The notes under the pieces were generated by a model. The model was not told the origin of the DNA, made no database searches, and saw only the letters and a program-made list of their open reading frames with translations. Of a stretch of 64,000 nucleotides of DNA, positions 33,974 through 42,529 are shown piece by piece; the first letter of the stretch is position 1, and the number at the start of each line of letters is the position of its first letter. Position numbers and translations under genes: made by a program. The stretch is from Aliiglaciecola lipolytica. Lineage in GTDB: Bacteria > Pseudomonadota > Gammaproteobacteria > Enterobacterales > Alteromonadaceae. Location of the stretch: contig NZ_JAHKPT010000017.1 of assembly GCF_018860635.1 (NCBI RefSeq), positions 91,226 to 155,225 on the forward strand, given 5' to 3'.

Positions 33974-35383
33974 TTAACCAACAATTGGAGAGCGAGAAAA
34001 TACGGTTATAGACTTAACGCCTCTAGATAAAGCCACATATAAATTTTGGCTATTCATATCATCAGCATTTTGAATTAAAACATGATCTGATTCTAAGCCC
34101 TTCAGCAACAGTGTACTTCCTATTGCCCTATAGGGAACTCTGTTTTCACCATTATGCCTTCTCGATTCACGAACTACTTCTGCCGATTGAATATAAGTAT
34201 AGGCTGGGTTAGAAACTTTTAGTTGCAACACTTCTTTGACAGCACTGAAAGCTGATGTTCGAAAGACTCTGGTATTTTCCGATTCTTCTAGCGCAAGGAC
34301 TAATGAATTAGCTACTTCTGGGCAGAACGAATCAAGCATTTGGATATACGCTAATTCGATGGCAGAGGCTGGAGTTCGATTTCGACCATTACTGATTGAT
34401 TCTGCTCTTTGTTTTAATTTAGCCTTCTCTGTACCTGACATCATTGTTGTAATAACAGTCAAAAACTGTTCTAAACAAGTTTCTCCTTTGAAATTATCCA
34501 AAATATTTGCCAATAAGATTACATCCTTCAAGTCAACAGTTTCAACAACATCAACACCATTAACTGAGCTAGCGAAGCTATGGCGAGACTCAGCTCGATA
34601 TGGATTTCCAATAATCAAAAGAGAGTCATTATTGTTCTTTCTAATTTCATACTGTGAATCGACCTGCTGCTGGTGATCCGCTCGGTGGTCACCTGTTAGC
34701 GATTTCCAATATATATAATTTGGACAGGTAGTTAGATCTATTTTGTTTCCTTTTGCCAATTGGCTACGACTTTCCAGTAACCAACTTCCTAAGTCGCTAG
34801 TACCAGCATTTTCCCACCGCCAAGGCGTGTTTAACTCACAGATAAGTGGAAAGTTGACTAAAACCTCAGTTTCCCAATTGGGAAGCTTCACTCCTCTAAA
34901 GTTAAATATCCTTTGCATTGGATCGCCAAACACTGTTGTTCGCAATATGTTCGACAAATTACAAATAATATTGTGCTGATCAAAATCACAATCTTGATAC
35001 TCGTCAACTAATAGTCTTGAGTATGTAGAAATAATGATTTCATTGACTGCACCAGAGGCTAAATAACTTAAAACCGATTTTCTTAATTCAGGATAGAACT
35101 TTCCCGGTACATCGACACTAGATTGAATCGGGCAAGAGTTATTGAAGGAATTAGCAAACTTAATGCACCAACCATCAATTGTAGTAATAACACAATTTTT
35201 AGTAGGAATTTTAAGTTTTGTTAGCCGCTTTTTTAGCGCTGCTACACCTGCGGTGGTGTGAGTAAGAACCAGATATGGTGCAGGTAGAGCTTGCCCTAAA
35301 ATCTCTGTTAAAAGGTGAGTTTTACCACAACCCGCTGGCGCTATTACCGCTCCATTACCGCTATCGAGTACAGTTTTAATCAT
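33974..35383 (-). CDS. gajB: UvrD-like SF1 helicase, Gabija GajB-like
   Basis: The product is 469 aa (characterised GajB about 494). SF1 motifs in order: Walker A APAGCGKT (15-22), motif II VDEYQD (126-131), motif III FGDPMQRIF (152-160), motif V-like GSTLLLKGLESDHVLI and motif VI YVALSRG near the C-terminus. It is shorter than UvrD/Rep and lacks large 1B/2B insertions, as GajB does. It lies 3 nt downstream of the OLD nuclease gene on the same strand, so the pair is an operon. In Gabija, GajB senses or processes DNA and works with GajA against phage. The symbol is by family and context; no search was done. Confidence 0.8.
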   Translation of the reverse strand: MIKTVLDSGNGAVIAPAGCGKTHLLTEILGQALPAPYLVLTHTTAGVAALKKRLTKLKIPTKNCVITTIDGWCIKFANSFNNSCPIQSSVDVPGKFYPELRKSVLSYLASGAVNEIIISTYSRLLVDEYQDCDFDQHNIICNLSNILRTTVFGDPMQRIFNFRGVKLPNWETEVLVNFPLICELNTPWRWENAGTSDLGSWLLESRSQLAKGNKIDLTTCPNYIYWKSLTGDHRADHQQQVDSQYEIRKNNNDSLLIIGNPYRAESRHSFASSVNGVDVVETVDLKDVILLANILDNFKGETCLEQFLTVITTMMSGTEKAKLKQRAESISNGRNRTPASAIELAYIQMLDSFCPEVANSLVLALEESENTRVFRTSAFSAVKEVLQLKVSNPAYTYIQSAEVVRESRRHNGENRVPYRAIGSTLLLKGLESDHVLIQNADDMNSQNLYVALSRGVKSITVFSRSPIVG

Positions 35384-35386
35384 ATA

Positions 35387-37114
35387 CTAGCCTTGCGAAT
35401 TACGAACATTGTGAAAGAGTTGGTTTATTGGTGCAGTAAATTGAGCTAGAAATTGGTCATAGTGTGGGCCAATAATACTTCGAGAAATATATTCTGCTGG
35501 TTCTATATCTTTAAACCAGCCCTTCTTCTTTGCGGCATTCCCTAAAATTACTCTTAAATCAGGAGTGTCAGTAATCAGTGCAGTCTGCAAGTTATAACTA
35601 TTTTGAGACAAGTCAGAAATGTGCTGATTTATTGATTGCTCACCTTTCAGTGAAACAGCATAATTCAGTAATAGAGGAATACACGTTGATGGACAACAAG
35701 AGAACAACGCATTTTCAGTAGCGAAATTATTGCCCCATGAAAAAATTCCTATACCATTATTTATGCATGTTTGAACATGTTGTTGATGTTCAGCATCCTT
35801 GTCCGAATCTTTTAGTATCACGGTGTGATATCCTAGTTTTTTGAATACTAAAGCCCTAGTAAACATTGAGTCACCACCACCGTCAGTACAAAAGACACCT
35901 TGCGCTTGAATGCTATCTCTACCTAACGATTGGCTATATAAGTCAATACCTTTAACTAAGCCGATTTCAGTTTTTCCTTCACACACAATAACAACTTTAC
36001 TAAAGAAAGCTTCCGCACAAACCCTAAGCGTTGACTGATCTTCATAGCTGTTCGTTAAGCTGTAAATAATATGCGAATAAGATGGATTCGGTGGAGGCAA
36101 CGGAGCTTGCAGTTTTCTGACTACAAATAATTGCTGTGCTTGTAACTCTCTCAGAACATATGGTGAATGAGTAGTAATGAATACTTGTTGCTGAGGTTCT
36201 GCATCTTTTGAACCTAATTCATTCAACAGTCTTGTTATTCTGAATGGTTCAAGACCATATTCAGCTTCGTCAATAATCAGTATATTAGAGCTACTAGATT
36301 CTTTCTGAAGACCACTAATCAACAATCTAGATGAGCCTGTGCCTAATTGCTTCAGTGGAGTGTTATTGTCTCCATGTAAACTGATAGCACCATTTGAAAA
36401 AGAAATACTCCCTACATCTAATTGAGCTTCTAATTGCTCAACGGAAACTCCCAACTTATTTGCGATAGTCTTAACTTTAGTAAGTATTTCATCAATACCA
36501 TCTATTTTCTGCTCACGAAACGAGTCACGAGTAGCTCTACCTAGTCGAGTCAAGGTATCTGAAACGTCTATGCTATCTTCTGAAAGCTTATTTAGTACAG
36601 ATCTATTGCTCCAACCTAAGTGGTGAGAAGATATTGTGCCAAGACGAGCTGGAGATATTAGCTCTCTGTGCTTCCAAGGAAGTCTCCTTTCAATATCTTC
36701 TGCAAGTGCTCTATCAGAATATAACAGCCAGTCAGGATTGAGATCTTTGTCTACTACTAACCTAATTGTTATAACAGTTTCACAACCATTAGCTGGCTCA
36801 TCATGTAGTAATTTATTTTGTAAGTCGAATGCTCTTAGAAATTTCCCATACTTTTCGTAATTTAGTAAATCTGGAGCTAGTAGTCCTATGGTGACAAATA
36901 TTTCGATAGGAGTATCTGTGTTTAATCCATTAAAATCAGCATCAGAAAACGAATAAGAGCGTCTAGCGCCTAAGGCTAAATCTATAGCCTCCAGAATTGT
37001 CGATTTGCCAGAATCACCAGCTCCAATTAAACAGTTTAATCCGGGGTTTGGTGTCCAAACCAAATGTTTAACCACTCTAAAATTCTTTATTTCAACATGC
37101 CTAATTTGAGACAT
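35387..37114 (-). CDS. gajA: OLD family ATP-dependent endonuclease, Gabija GajA-like
   Basis: The product is 575 aa (GajA of Bacillus cereus about 578). An ABC-type ATPase domain contains Walker A GAGDSGKST (31-39), a signature-like LGTGSSRLL (~257), Walker B ILIIDEAEYGLEP (Glu ~283) and an H-loop TTHSP (~315). A TOPRIM domain follows with Glu in VVIVCEGKTE (~379) and Asp-x-Asp in LKDSDKD (~436). This is the OLD nuclease layout; the tandem UvrD-like partner places it with class 2 OLD/Gabija. GajA nicks specific DNA and is held off by nucleotides until they are depleted. ATG 37114 with AAGGA 6 nt upstream is the better start than GTG 37117. Confidence 0.85.
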   Translation of the reverse strand: MSQIRHVEIKNFRVVKHLVWTPNPGLNCLIGAGDSGKSTILEAIDLALGARRSYSFSDADFNGLNTDTPIEIFVTIGLLAPDLLNYEKYGKFLRAFDLQNKLLHDEPANGCETVITIRLVVDKDLNPDWLLYSDRALAEDIERRLPWKHRELISPARLGTISSHHLGWSNRSVLNKLSEDSIDVSDTLTRLGRATRDSFREQKIDGIDEILTKVKTIANKLGVSVEQLEAQLDVGSISFSNGAISLHGDNNTPLKQLGTGSSRLLISGLQKESSSSNILIIDEAEYGLEPFRITRLLNELGSKDAEPQQQVFITTHSPYVLRELQAQQLFVVRKLQAPLPPPNPSYSHIIYSLTNSYEDQSTLRVCAEAFFSKVVIVCEGKTEIGLVKGIDLYSQSLGRDSIQAQGVFCTDGGGDSMFTRALVFKKLGYHTVILKDSDKDAEHQQHVQTCINNGIGIFSWGNNFATENALFSCCPSTCIPLLLNYAVSLKGEQSINQHISDLSQNSYNLQTALITDTPDLRVILGNAAKKKGWFKDIEPAEYISRSIIGPHYDQFLAQFTAPINQLFHNVRNSQG

Positions 37115-37246
37115 CACTAATCCTTGTAAGAAAGCTACTACAGATAATTGATAAATTTAGACTAATTGTAAAATAGTCCTCTTAGAGTATGCCAACCTGA
37201 AGAAAATAAAGCATTATATTTATTGAGGTTAAAGGTGATTAGAGAT

Positions 37247-37275
37247 AAAAAAGCTACCACTGAAAACAGTAGTAG
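37247..37275 (-). terminator. Terminator after plsB
   Basis: On the minus strand a 10-position stem (37253-37262 with 37267-37276, one mismatch) and a TTTT loop are followed by six T (A-run at 37247-37252). It points away from plsB into the island, mirroring the terminator after ilvA. Confidence 0.85.
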
Positions 37276-37317
37276 CTCCAAGTTCATTCAATAGCCCGCC
37301 TAAGTAGGAGCCTTTAT
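37276..37317 (-). repeat. Structured 42-nt element after plsB, right copy of the inverted pair
   Basis: The reverse complement of this stretch repeats the 31237-31277 element: ATAAAGGCTCCTA at the start, GCGGGCTA in the middle and TTGAATGAACTTGGAG at the end, with 38 of 42 positions identical. GGCTCC can pair with the GGAGCT that ends the element and opens the terminator. It begins 18 nt after the plsB stop. Together the two copies bracket the island exactly. Confidence 0.75.
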
Positions 37318-37335
37318 TATTTGTTGCCTAGCATA

Positions 37336-39786
37336 TTAGTTTTGCAATGCGTAGAGCTTCTCTAGACGTTGAGCGATCTCTGGCGCAATCAAAGCAATGA
37401 TATCTTGACGCAATTTTTCACTGGTTTCTGAATGTTGCAATTGCCCGTCTTCGCTATCTGCTAAAAGTTGATTTTCCTTAAGTGCATTAACAAAGGTTGC
37501 TAACACGTTTTTATCGAAAAATTCAGGTGAACTAATACCATGGAGTGCGGCTAATCGTTCTGCAAATTTAGCACTTTGACGTTCTAATGCGGCACGACTC
37601 ATTTTCTTTTCTTTGGCTAACAAAGATAACACTAGCGCATAACGCTGCAAGGTTTCTTGAACGCAGCGATTTAGCAACCACAGCGAATAAAAAGACTGCG
37701 CTGTTGGATGTGCAGGCGCTAAATTACCTCCGACGGTGACTATCATGCCCATTTCCAACATGCTTTCAATCAGACCTTCCACGTATTCCTGTGCTTGCTC
37801 AGGAGACATGTAAAGAAACCATTCACGTTGTAGCATTGGATACAAACGCATAATCAGATCAAGCAGCTTAGTTTTTTCGATTCCATTGTGCGCAAAAACG
37901 ATAGCGGCAATTAATCCAGGAATGGCGAACAGGTGCAAAATATTATTGCGATAGTAAGTTAAGGTAACGGCATTGCGCTGCTCTAACGAAATAATCTTGC
38001 CAAAACTATCTTCAGATACATTCATTTTCCCTAGTTTCAGGGTTTGCTCTACAATTTCATGGCCGTTTTTGTCTGGTAAGCTAACCAGTTCACTGTAGGG
38101 CGATAACTTTAAGAGGTGAAGATAATCGTCGACTGCCTGCTCTAACTCTTTTTGGCCCATCGCGTTTTTCTTGGCAGAGAGCAAACACAATGCACACAGT
38201 GACATACCACTAATGGCTGCCGTTTGGTTGATTCGTACCATCACTTGGTTAGCAAGAATATTGACAGTGGGAGTAAGCCAACTGGGTTTTTTATCTACTT
38301 CACTATTTTGGGCATCACGCCAATTAGGTACTTGTTCATCAAGGAAGTTATTGAGCTGTATGGGTTCGCCAAAATTAAGAAATCCGTGGCCGTAATTCTT
38401 TAACTTTCTAACCACTGAAAACAGTCCAAAAACAGATTCTTTTTTCTTGGTATTGCCCTTTAGCTCACTTAGATAACTGCCTACTTCCATGACGTGTTCA
38501 TATCCAATGTAAACCGGAACTATACTCACTGGACGATTCACTCCTTTGATCATCGCTTGTAACGTCATGGCCAACATACCCGTTTTCGGTGGTAACAACC
38601 TTCCTGTGCGGCTGCGTCCGCCTTCGGCATAATATTTAACTGAATACCCTTTGTTGAATAATAGCTCTAGATATTCACGGAACACGCTAGTATAGAGTTT
38701 ATTACCGGCAAAACTGCGGCGTAGAAAGAAAGCCCCACCCTTTCGGAAAATCCCGCCCACAGGCCAAAAGTTTAGATTAATGCCTGCAGCGATATGCGGT
38801 GTCACTAACCCTTGATGGTAAATTGCGTAGGTTAACAGCAGATAATCCATGTGGCTGCGGTGGCAGGGAACGTAAATAATTTCATGACCATTTTGAGCCA
38901 ATTTTCTCACTTTGTCGGCGTGGCCAACTTCGATCCCATCGTATATTTTGTTCCAAATACGGGTTAATACCCTGTCTCCAAAGCGGATCAAACCTTCACG
39001 ATAATCTGCAGCAATTTCGTTTATATAAGATTTAGCGTTTGCTTTGGCTTTAGACAAAGGAATTTTCTTTTGTCTAGATTCTTCGTTGATTGCATTGATA
39101 ACTGACACAGAACCAAGAATCGAATTGTATAACTCTTGCTTTTCTAACAGCATTGGGCCGTTAAATGCTTGTCTTTTGCGATGAAAGTGGGTGCCTGCTA
39201 GGCGAATTAATTTGTGCGCGATTTCAGACTCTGTACCAGGTAATTTGGTCATGTCTTTAGACGATACAGCTTTACTATAAGACACAAAATTATCGCGACC
39301 TAAAAATAACACGATAAAAAATTTGCGTAACCAACTCGGTGAAGCCTTGTCGGCTAACAGATCTGCTAATCCGTTGGATTTTCTGCCTGGCGCGCGACCC
39401 CAAAAAACAGTAACCGGCACAATTTGTAAATCGAGATCTGCGTTGTCTTTGTGAAGTTGGAATAAATGGGTTAAATCTGCTGCTATTTTGGTTCCTTTGA
39501 TCTTCCTACCAATAACAGATTGAGGTTGCTCAAGAAATACACTGGCGCTGTGCTCTTCTCCACCTATGAGAATTTTCTTGGTAGGGCTGGGTAAGTCCAC
39601 TTTCTTAGTCGACATTTTAAGCGCAAGTTGGTCAGTAATAGAGTGAGTTCTGAGCAAATAAACTATAGGTTTACTTTTATCTATACCCAGCTCACTTTCA
39701 ATGTCTGTTGGAATACTATTGACTTTGACCAGCCATTTTACGGGAAAAGCAAAAATCGAAAGCAGCAAATTATGCAGCCAATCCAT
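37336..39786 (-). CDS. plsB: Glycerol-3-phosphate acyltransferase
   Basis: The product is about 816 aa (E. coli PlsB 807). It is a peripheral inner-membrane enzyme that transfers an acyl group to sn-glycerol-3-phosphate, the first step of phospholipid synthesis. The HX4D catalytic motif is in PCHRSHMDYLL (near residue 305); block II-IV features follow, including FFLRRSFAGNKLY, the EGGRSRTGRLL motif and VSIVPVYIGYE. ATG 39786 is preferred over GTG 39798, which sits on the AAGG ribosome binding site. It is divergent from lexA, as in E. coli. Confidence 0.96.
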   Translation of the reverse strand: MDWLHNLLLSIFAFPVKWLVKVNSIPTDIESELGIDKSKPIVYLLRTHSITDQLALKMSTKKVDLPSPTKKILIGGEEHSASVFLEQPQSVIGRKIKGTKIAADLTHLFQLHKDNADLDLQIVPVTVFWGRAPGRKSNGLADLLADKASPSWLRKFFIVLFLGRDNFVSYSKAVSSKDMTKLPGTESEIAHKLIRLAGTHFHRKRQAFNGPMLLEKQELYNSILGSVSVINAINEESRQKKIPLSKAKANAKSYINEIAADYREGLIRFGDRVLTRIWNKIYDGIEVGHADKVRKLAQNGHEIIYVPCHRSHMDYLLLTYAIYHQGLVTPHIAAGINLNFWPVGGIFRKGGAFFLRRSFAGNKLYTSVFREYLELLFNKGYSVKYYAEGGRSRTGRLLPPKTGMLAMTLQAMIKGVNRPVSIVPVYIGYEHVMEVGSYLSELKGNTKKKESVFGLFSVVRKLKNYGHGFLNFGEPIQLNNFLDEQVPNWRDAQNSEVDKKPSWLTPTVNILANQVMVRINQTAAISGMSLCALCLLSAKKNAMGQKELEQAVDDYLHLLKLSPYSELVSLPDKNGHEIVEQTLKLGKMNVSEDSFGKIISLEQRNAVTLTYYRNNILHLFAIPGLIAAIVFAHNGIEKTKLLDLIMRLYPMLQREWFLYMSPEQAQEYVEGLIESMLEMGMIVTVGGNLAPAHPTAQSFYSLWLLNRCVQETLQRYALVLSLLAKEKKMSRAALERQSAKFAERLAALHGISSPEFFDKNVLATFVNALKENQLLADSEDGQLQHSETSEKLRQDIIALIAPEIAQRLEKLYALQN

Positions 39787-40192
39787 ATTATATAACACCT
39801 TGAGGTTTCGAAATCGTTAAAAGCATAGCATGAAGAACGGAATTCTGTTCATGTTTGCACACCAAAACACGCAGACTAACGACTCTTGAGTCGTACTGCT
39901 ATTTTATATTGTTAGCGCATGTAAAGTCACCCTAATTAGGTGAATAACCTGCTGTCAGACAAATGTTGAAGTTCGCGACTCGTATTTTCTGATAGTAATT
40001 GGAGGCGGATTCTCCTAGCTAGTTCAAAAGCAGATTAAATTGGTTTCCAATAAACGCAAAATAATCTCAACAAAAAAGCTTTGCAGACTTGCTTCATTTG
40101 GCTGTAATACGCAAGCCGACAAATCAAAAGGCACACATTCAGCTGGAATATTAGACTGCTTTGAAAATTACTTAGTAAATGAAAAACAAAGT

Positions 40193-40220
40193 TTGTTTTA
40201 TCTTTGTAACTGTATATACT
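40193..40220 (+). promoter_or_regulatory. lexA promoter overlapping LexA box 1
   Basis: TTGTTT (40193-40198) and TATACT (40215-40220) are spaced by 16 nt. The -10 hexamer lies inside the first LexA box, so bound LexA would block RNA polymerase. Confidence 0.65.
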
Positions 40221-40225
40221 GACAG
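40210..40225 (+). promoter_or_regulatory. LexA (SOS) box 1
   Basis: CTGTATATACTGACAG is a full 16-bp match to the gammaproteobacterial CTGT-N8-ACAG operator. Confidence 0.92.
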
Positions 40226-40230
40226 TTAAA

Positions 40231-40246
40231 CTGTATAGAAAAACAG
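40231..40246 (+). promoter_or_regulatory. LexA (SOS) box 2
   Basis: CTGTATAGAAAAACAG is a second CTGT-N8-ACAG operator, 21 bp (two helical turns) from the first and ending 7 nt before the lexA ATG. The tandem pair mirrors E. coli lexA autoregulation. Confidence 0.9.
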
Positions 40247-40253
40247 GCTGTTT

Positions 40254-40877
40254 ATGCGTCCACTAACTCCACGACAAAGCGAAATTCTCGAATTAATTAA
40301 AGCCACTATGTTGGCTACAGGTATGCCACCTACCCGTGCTGAAATTGCGCGACAATTAGGTTTTAAATCAGCTAATGCGGCAGAAGAGCACTTAAAAGCT
40401 CTGGCGCGTAAGGGGGTCATTGAAATTCTACCTGGCACATCTAGAGGGATTAAACTTAATGTTCCCCTAGAAGATGATTTGGAAGAAGTTGGCTTACCTT
40501 TGATTGGCCGTGTTGCTGCGGGTGAACCTATATTGGCGGAAGAGCATGTTGAATGTCATTACAAAGTCGATCCTGATCTATTTAAACCCAGTGCCGATTT
40601 TTTGCTTAGAGTAAGCGGTATGAGTATGAAGGATATCGGCATTTTGGATGGTGACCTGCTGGCAGTTCATCGTACAACCGATGTTCACAATGGTCAGGTA
40701 GTTGTGGCAAGAGTCGATGAAGACGTTACTGTTAAACGTCTTGAAAAGCGTGGTAGAGAAGTGATTCTGCATGCTGAAAACGATGAATTTAACCCTATTA
40801 AAGTGGATCTAGCGTCGCAACCTTTTAATATTGAAGGTATTGCTGTGGGCGTTATTCGCAACGCTGATTGGATGTAA
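40254..40877 (+). CDS. lexA: SOS repressor LexA
   Basis: The product is 207 aa. The N-terminal winged helix-turn-helix (about 1-65, with [25 protein letters not shown] split across helices 2-3) binds SOS boxes; the C-terminal S24 self-cleavage domain has the scissile Ala89-Gly90 in RVAAGEP, nucleophile Ser124 in SGMSMKD and Lys161 in VTVKRLE. RecA filaments trigger autocleavage and SOS induction. Two LexA boxes precede it. No dinF follows directly; a DinF-like MATE gene is 12 kb away. Confidence 0.98.
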   Translation: MRPLTPRQSEILELIKATMLATGMPPTRAEIARQLGFKSANAAEEHLKALARKGVIEILPGTSRGIKLNVPLEDDLEEVGLPLIGRVAAGEPILAEEHVECHYKVDPDLFKPSADFLLRVSGMSMKDIGILDGDLLAVHRTTDVHNGQVVVARVDEDVTVKRLEKRGREVILHAENDEFNPIKVDLASQPFNIEGIAVGVIRNADWM

Positions 40878-40903
40878 TTACGCGGTTGATTGCAAAGTTC
40901 TTT

Positions 40904-40934
40904 AAAAAAGGTGACCTATTTGGTCACCTTTTTT
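40904..40934 (+). terminator. Terminator after lexA
   Basis: Perfect 13-bp stem AAAAAAGGTGACC/GGTCACCTTTTTT with loop TATTT. The right arm provides the T-run. Confidence 0.92.
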
Positions 40935-41363
40935 ATTATTTTGAATGTTAGTTTTCTAAAACTGCGAACCACGATTTCTCTATTTTGTATTCTGCCAGTG
41001 AATACATTTTCTGTTCAAAAAATATCCTAAAAAATCCATTTCAGAATGTCTAGTTATTCTCCGAGCGAGCATTTTTGTTTTTTGCGGATGGAAAATTACC
41101 GATTTTAATATCTTTAGTAACCAAAGCTATTTGCAATTGATATAAAAAATAACTTTTTTGCCTATTTTGATTGAAAATCAACCGGTTGTTTATAATTTTA
41201 ACAAAAAACACTAGACGTTAGACTTTAGTTGAGTAATTCTTATACTGGTTTTTACAGCTTCATAACATTTAGATCCCAAGTCATTTACCATAGCTGAGTT
41301 TTTTGCGGTTGTTTACTCTGCTTTGCTCCTTTGGGAACGGCTTAAATCAACAGGAGGTGTTGA
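40935..41363. other. 5' region of the cytochrome oxidase operon
   Basis: About 430 AT-rich bases before coxB, presumably with its promoter. I could not settle on a promoter. TTGAT-N5-ATCAA occurs at 41167-41181 but has the wrong spacing for FNR. AGGAGG at 41352-41357 is the strong coxB ribosome binding site. Confidence 0.45.
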
Positions 41364-42518
41364 GTGAAAAAGATATGGTCCGGCATATTGGTAATACTGA
41401 CCAGTCTAATTGCATTTACAGTATCTGCAGATTCGACTTCGACTGCTGATCAGTATCAATTGAATTTGCGCAAAGGCGCGACTGAAATCAGTGGACAAGT
41501 TTATGATCTGCACATGCTCATGTTTTTCATATGTGTAGTCATTGCAGTATTAGTGTTTGGTGTCATGTTTTGGAGCATGATTTTCCACCGTAAATCTCGC
41601 GGTGCTAAACCTGCTAACTTTCATGAGAGTGTGAAAGTTGAAATCGCTTGGACAATAATTCCTTTTATCATTCTTGTCGTAATGGCATTCCCAGCGGCTA
41701 AAACATTGATTGCAATGGAAGATCCCGAAAACTCAGAAGTAACTGTTCTTGTTACTGGATCTCAATGGAAATGGCATTACAAGTACATGGAAAACGACGT
41801 TGAATATTATTCTGTGATGGCAACTCAGCAAGAACAGATAAACAACAAGTTTGAAAAAGGCCATAACTACCTCTTAGAAGTTGATCGTCCTTTGGTTATT
41901 CCAACAGGCAAAAAGGTGCGTTTCTTGGTTACGTCGGATGATGTGATTCATTCTTGGTGGGTTCCTGACTTTGCCGTTAAAAAAGATGCTAATCCCGGTT
42001 TTATCAATGAAGCCTGGGCAAATGTGATTGAACCTGGTGTATACCGCGGTCAATGTGCAGAGCTTTGCGGGAAAGATCATGGATTCATGCCAATAGTTGT
42101 GGTCGCCAAAGAACCCGCTGAATATGAAGAATGGATAAACACGCAAGAAGAAATACAGCGCAAAGCGAAAGAAGAAGAGCAAAGATTGTTGGCCATGAAT
42201 ATGAGCATGGAAGAGCTAATGAGCACTGGTGAGCAAGTATATATGCGCGCTTGTGCAGCTTGTCACCAGCCAAATGGTCAAGGTTTGCCAGGGGTCTTCC
42301 CCGCATTGGCTGGAAGCCAAATGGTTCTGGCTGATATGCCTGCGCACATTGAAATCGTTGTAAACGGTAAGACGGGTACTGCCATGCAAGCTTTTGCAAA
42401 ACAATTAACTATGAGTGAGCTGGCAGCAGTTATCACTTATGAACGTAATGCTTGGGGTAACAATACCGGTGACATGGTCCAAGCTAAAGATGTTAACGCC
42501 GTAATTACAGGTCAATAG
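41364..42518 (+). CDS. coxB: Cytochrome c oxidase subunit II with fused cytochrome c domain
   Basis: The product is 384 aa. A signal peptide ([15 protein letters not shown]) and two membrane helices (about 47-72 and 90-108) precede the periplasmic CuA domain with ligands Cys231, Cys235, His239 and Met242 in [15 protein letters not shown]-terminal class I cytochrome c domain carries the haem motif CAACH (297-301), the caa3-type arrangement. The start is GTG with AGGAGG 6 nt upstream. It is the first gene of the oxidase operon, passing electrons from cytochrome c to subunit I. Confidence 0.95.
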   Translation: MKKIWSGILVILTSLIAFTVSADSTSTADQYQLNLRKGATEISGQVYDLHMLMFFICVVIAVLVFGVMFWSMIFHRKSRGAKPANFHESVKVEIAWTIIPFIILVVMAFPAAKTLIAMEDPENSEVTVLVTGSQWKWHYKYMENDVEYYSVMATQQEQINNKFEKGHNYLLEVDRPLVIPTGKKVRFLVTSDDVIHSWWVPDFAVKKDANPGFINEAWANVIEPGVYRGQCAELCGKDHGFMPIVVVAKEPAEYEEWINTQEEIQRKAKEEEQRLLAMNMSMEELMSTGEQVYMRACAACHQPNGQGLPGVFPALAGSQMVLADMPAHIEIVVNGKTGTAMQAFAKQLTMSELAAVITYERNAWGNNTGDMVQAKDVNAVITGQ

Positions 42519-42529
42519 GAGGAGCGGTT

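Larger units (their letters stand above)
39787..40253. promoter_or_regulatory. plsB-lexA divergent intergenic region
   Basis: 467 nt without a convincing gene. It holds two palindromes outside the LexA boxes: ACGACTC-TT-GAGTCGT (39879-39894) and TCACC-N7-GGTGA with core CCTAATTAGG (39927-39943). Either could be an operator for plsB or lexA; no known consensus was matched. Confidence 0.4.

Noticed and set aside
34236-34676. 146-codon ORF on the plus strand
   Set aside because: It is antisense to the helicase gene, with no ribosome binding site or family features.
31228-37330. Target-site duplication flanking the island
   Set aside because: Bases just outside the two inverted elements (after ilvA and before plsB) do not match each other, so transposition with a duplication is not supported.
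40040-40222. 60-codon ORF upstream of lexA
   Set aside because: It starts at TTG without a ribosome binding site, has no recognisable pattern and runs into the lexA promoter and LexA box 1.
41167-41181. FNR-like site TTGAT-N5-ATCAA upstream of coxB
   Set aside because: FNR sites have a 4-nt centre; this one has 5, so I do not call it.
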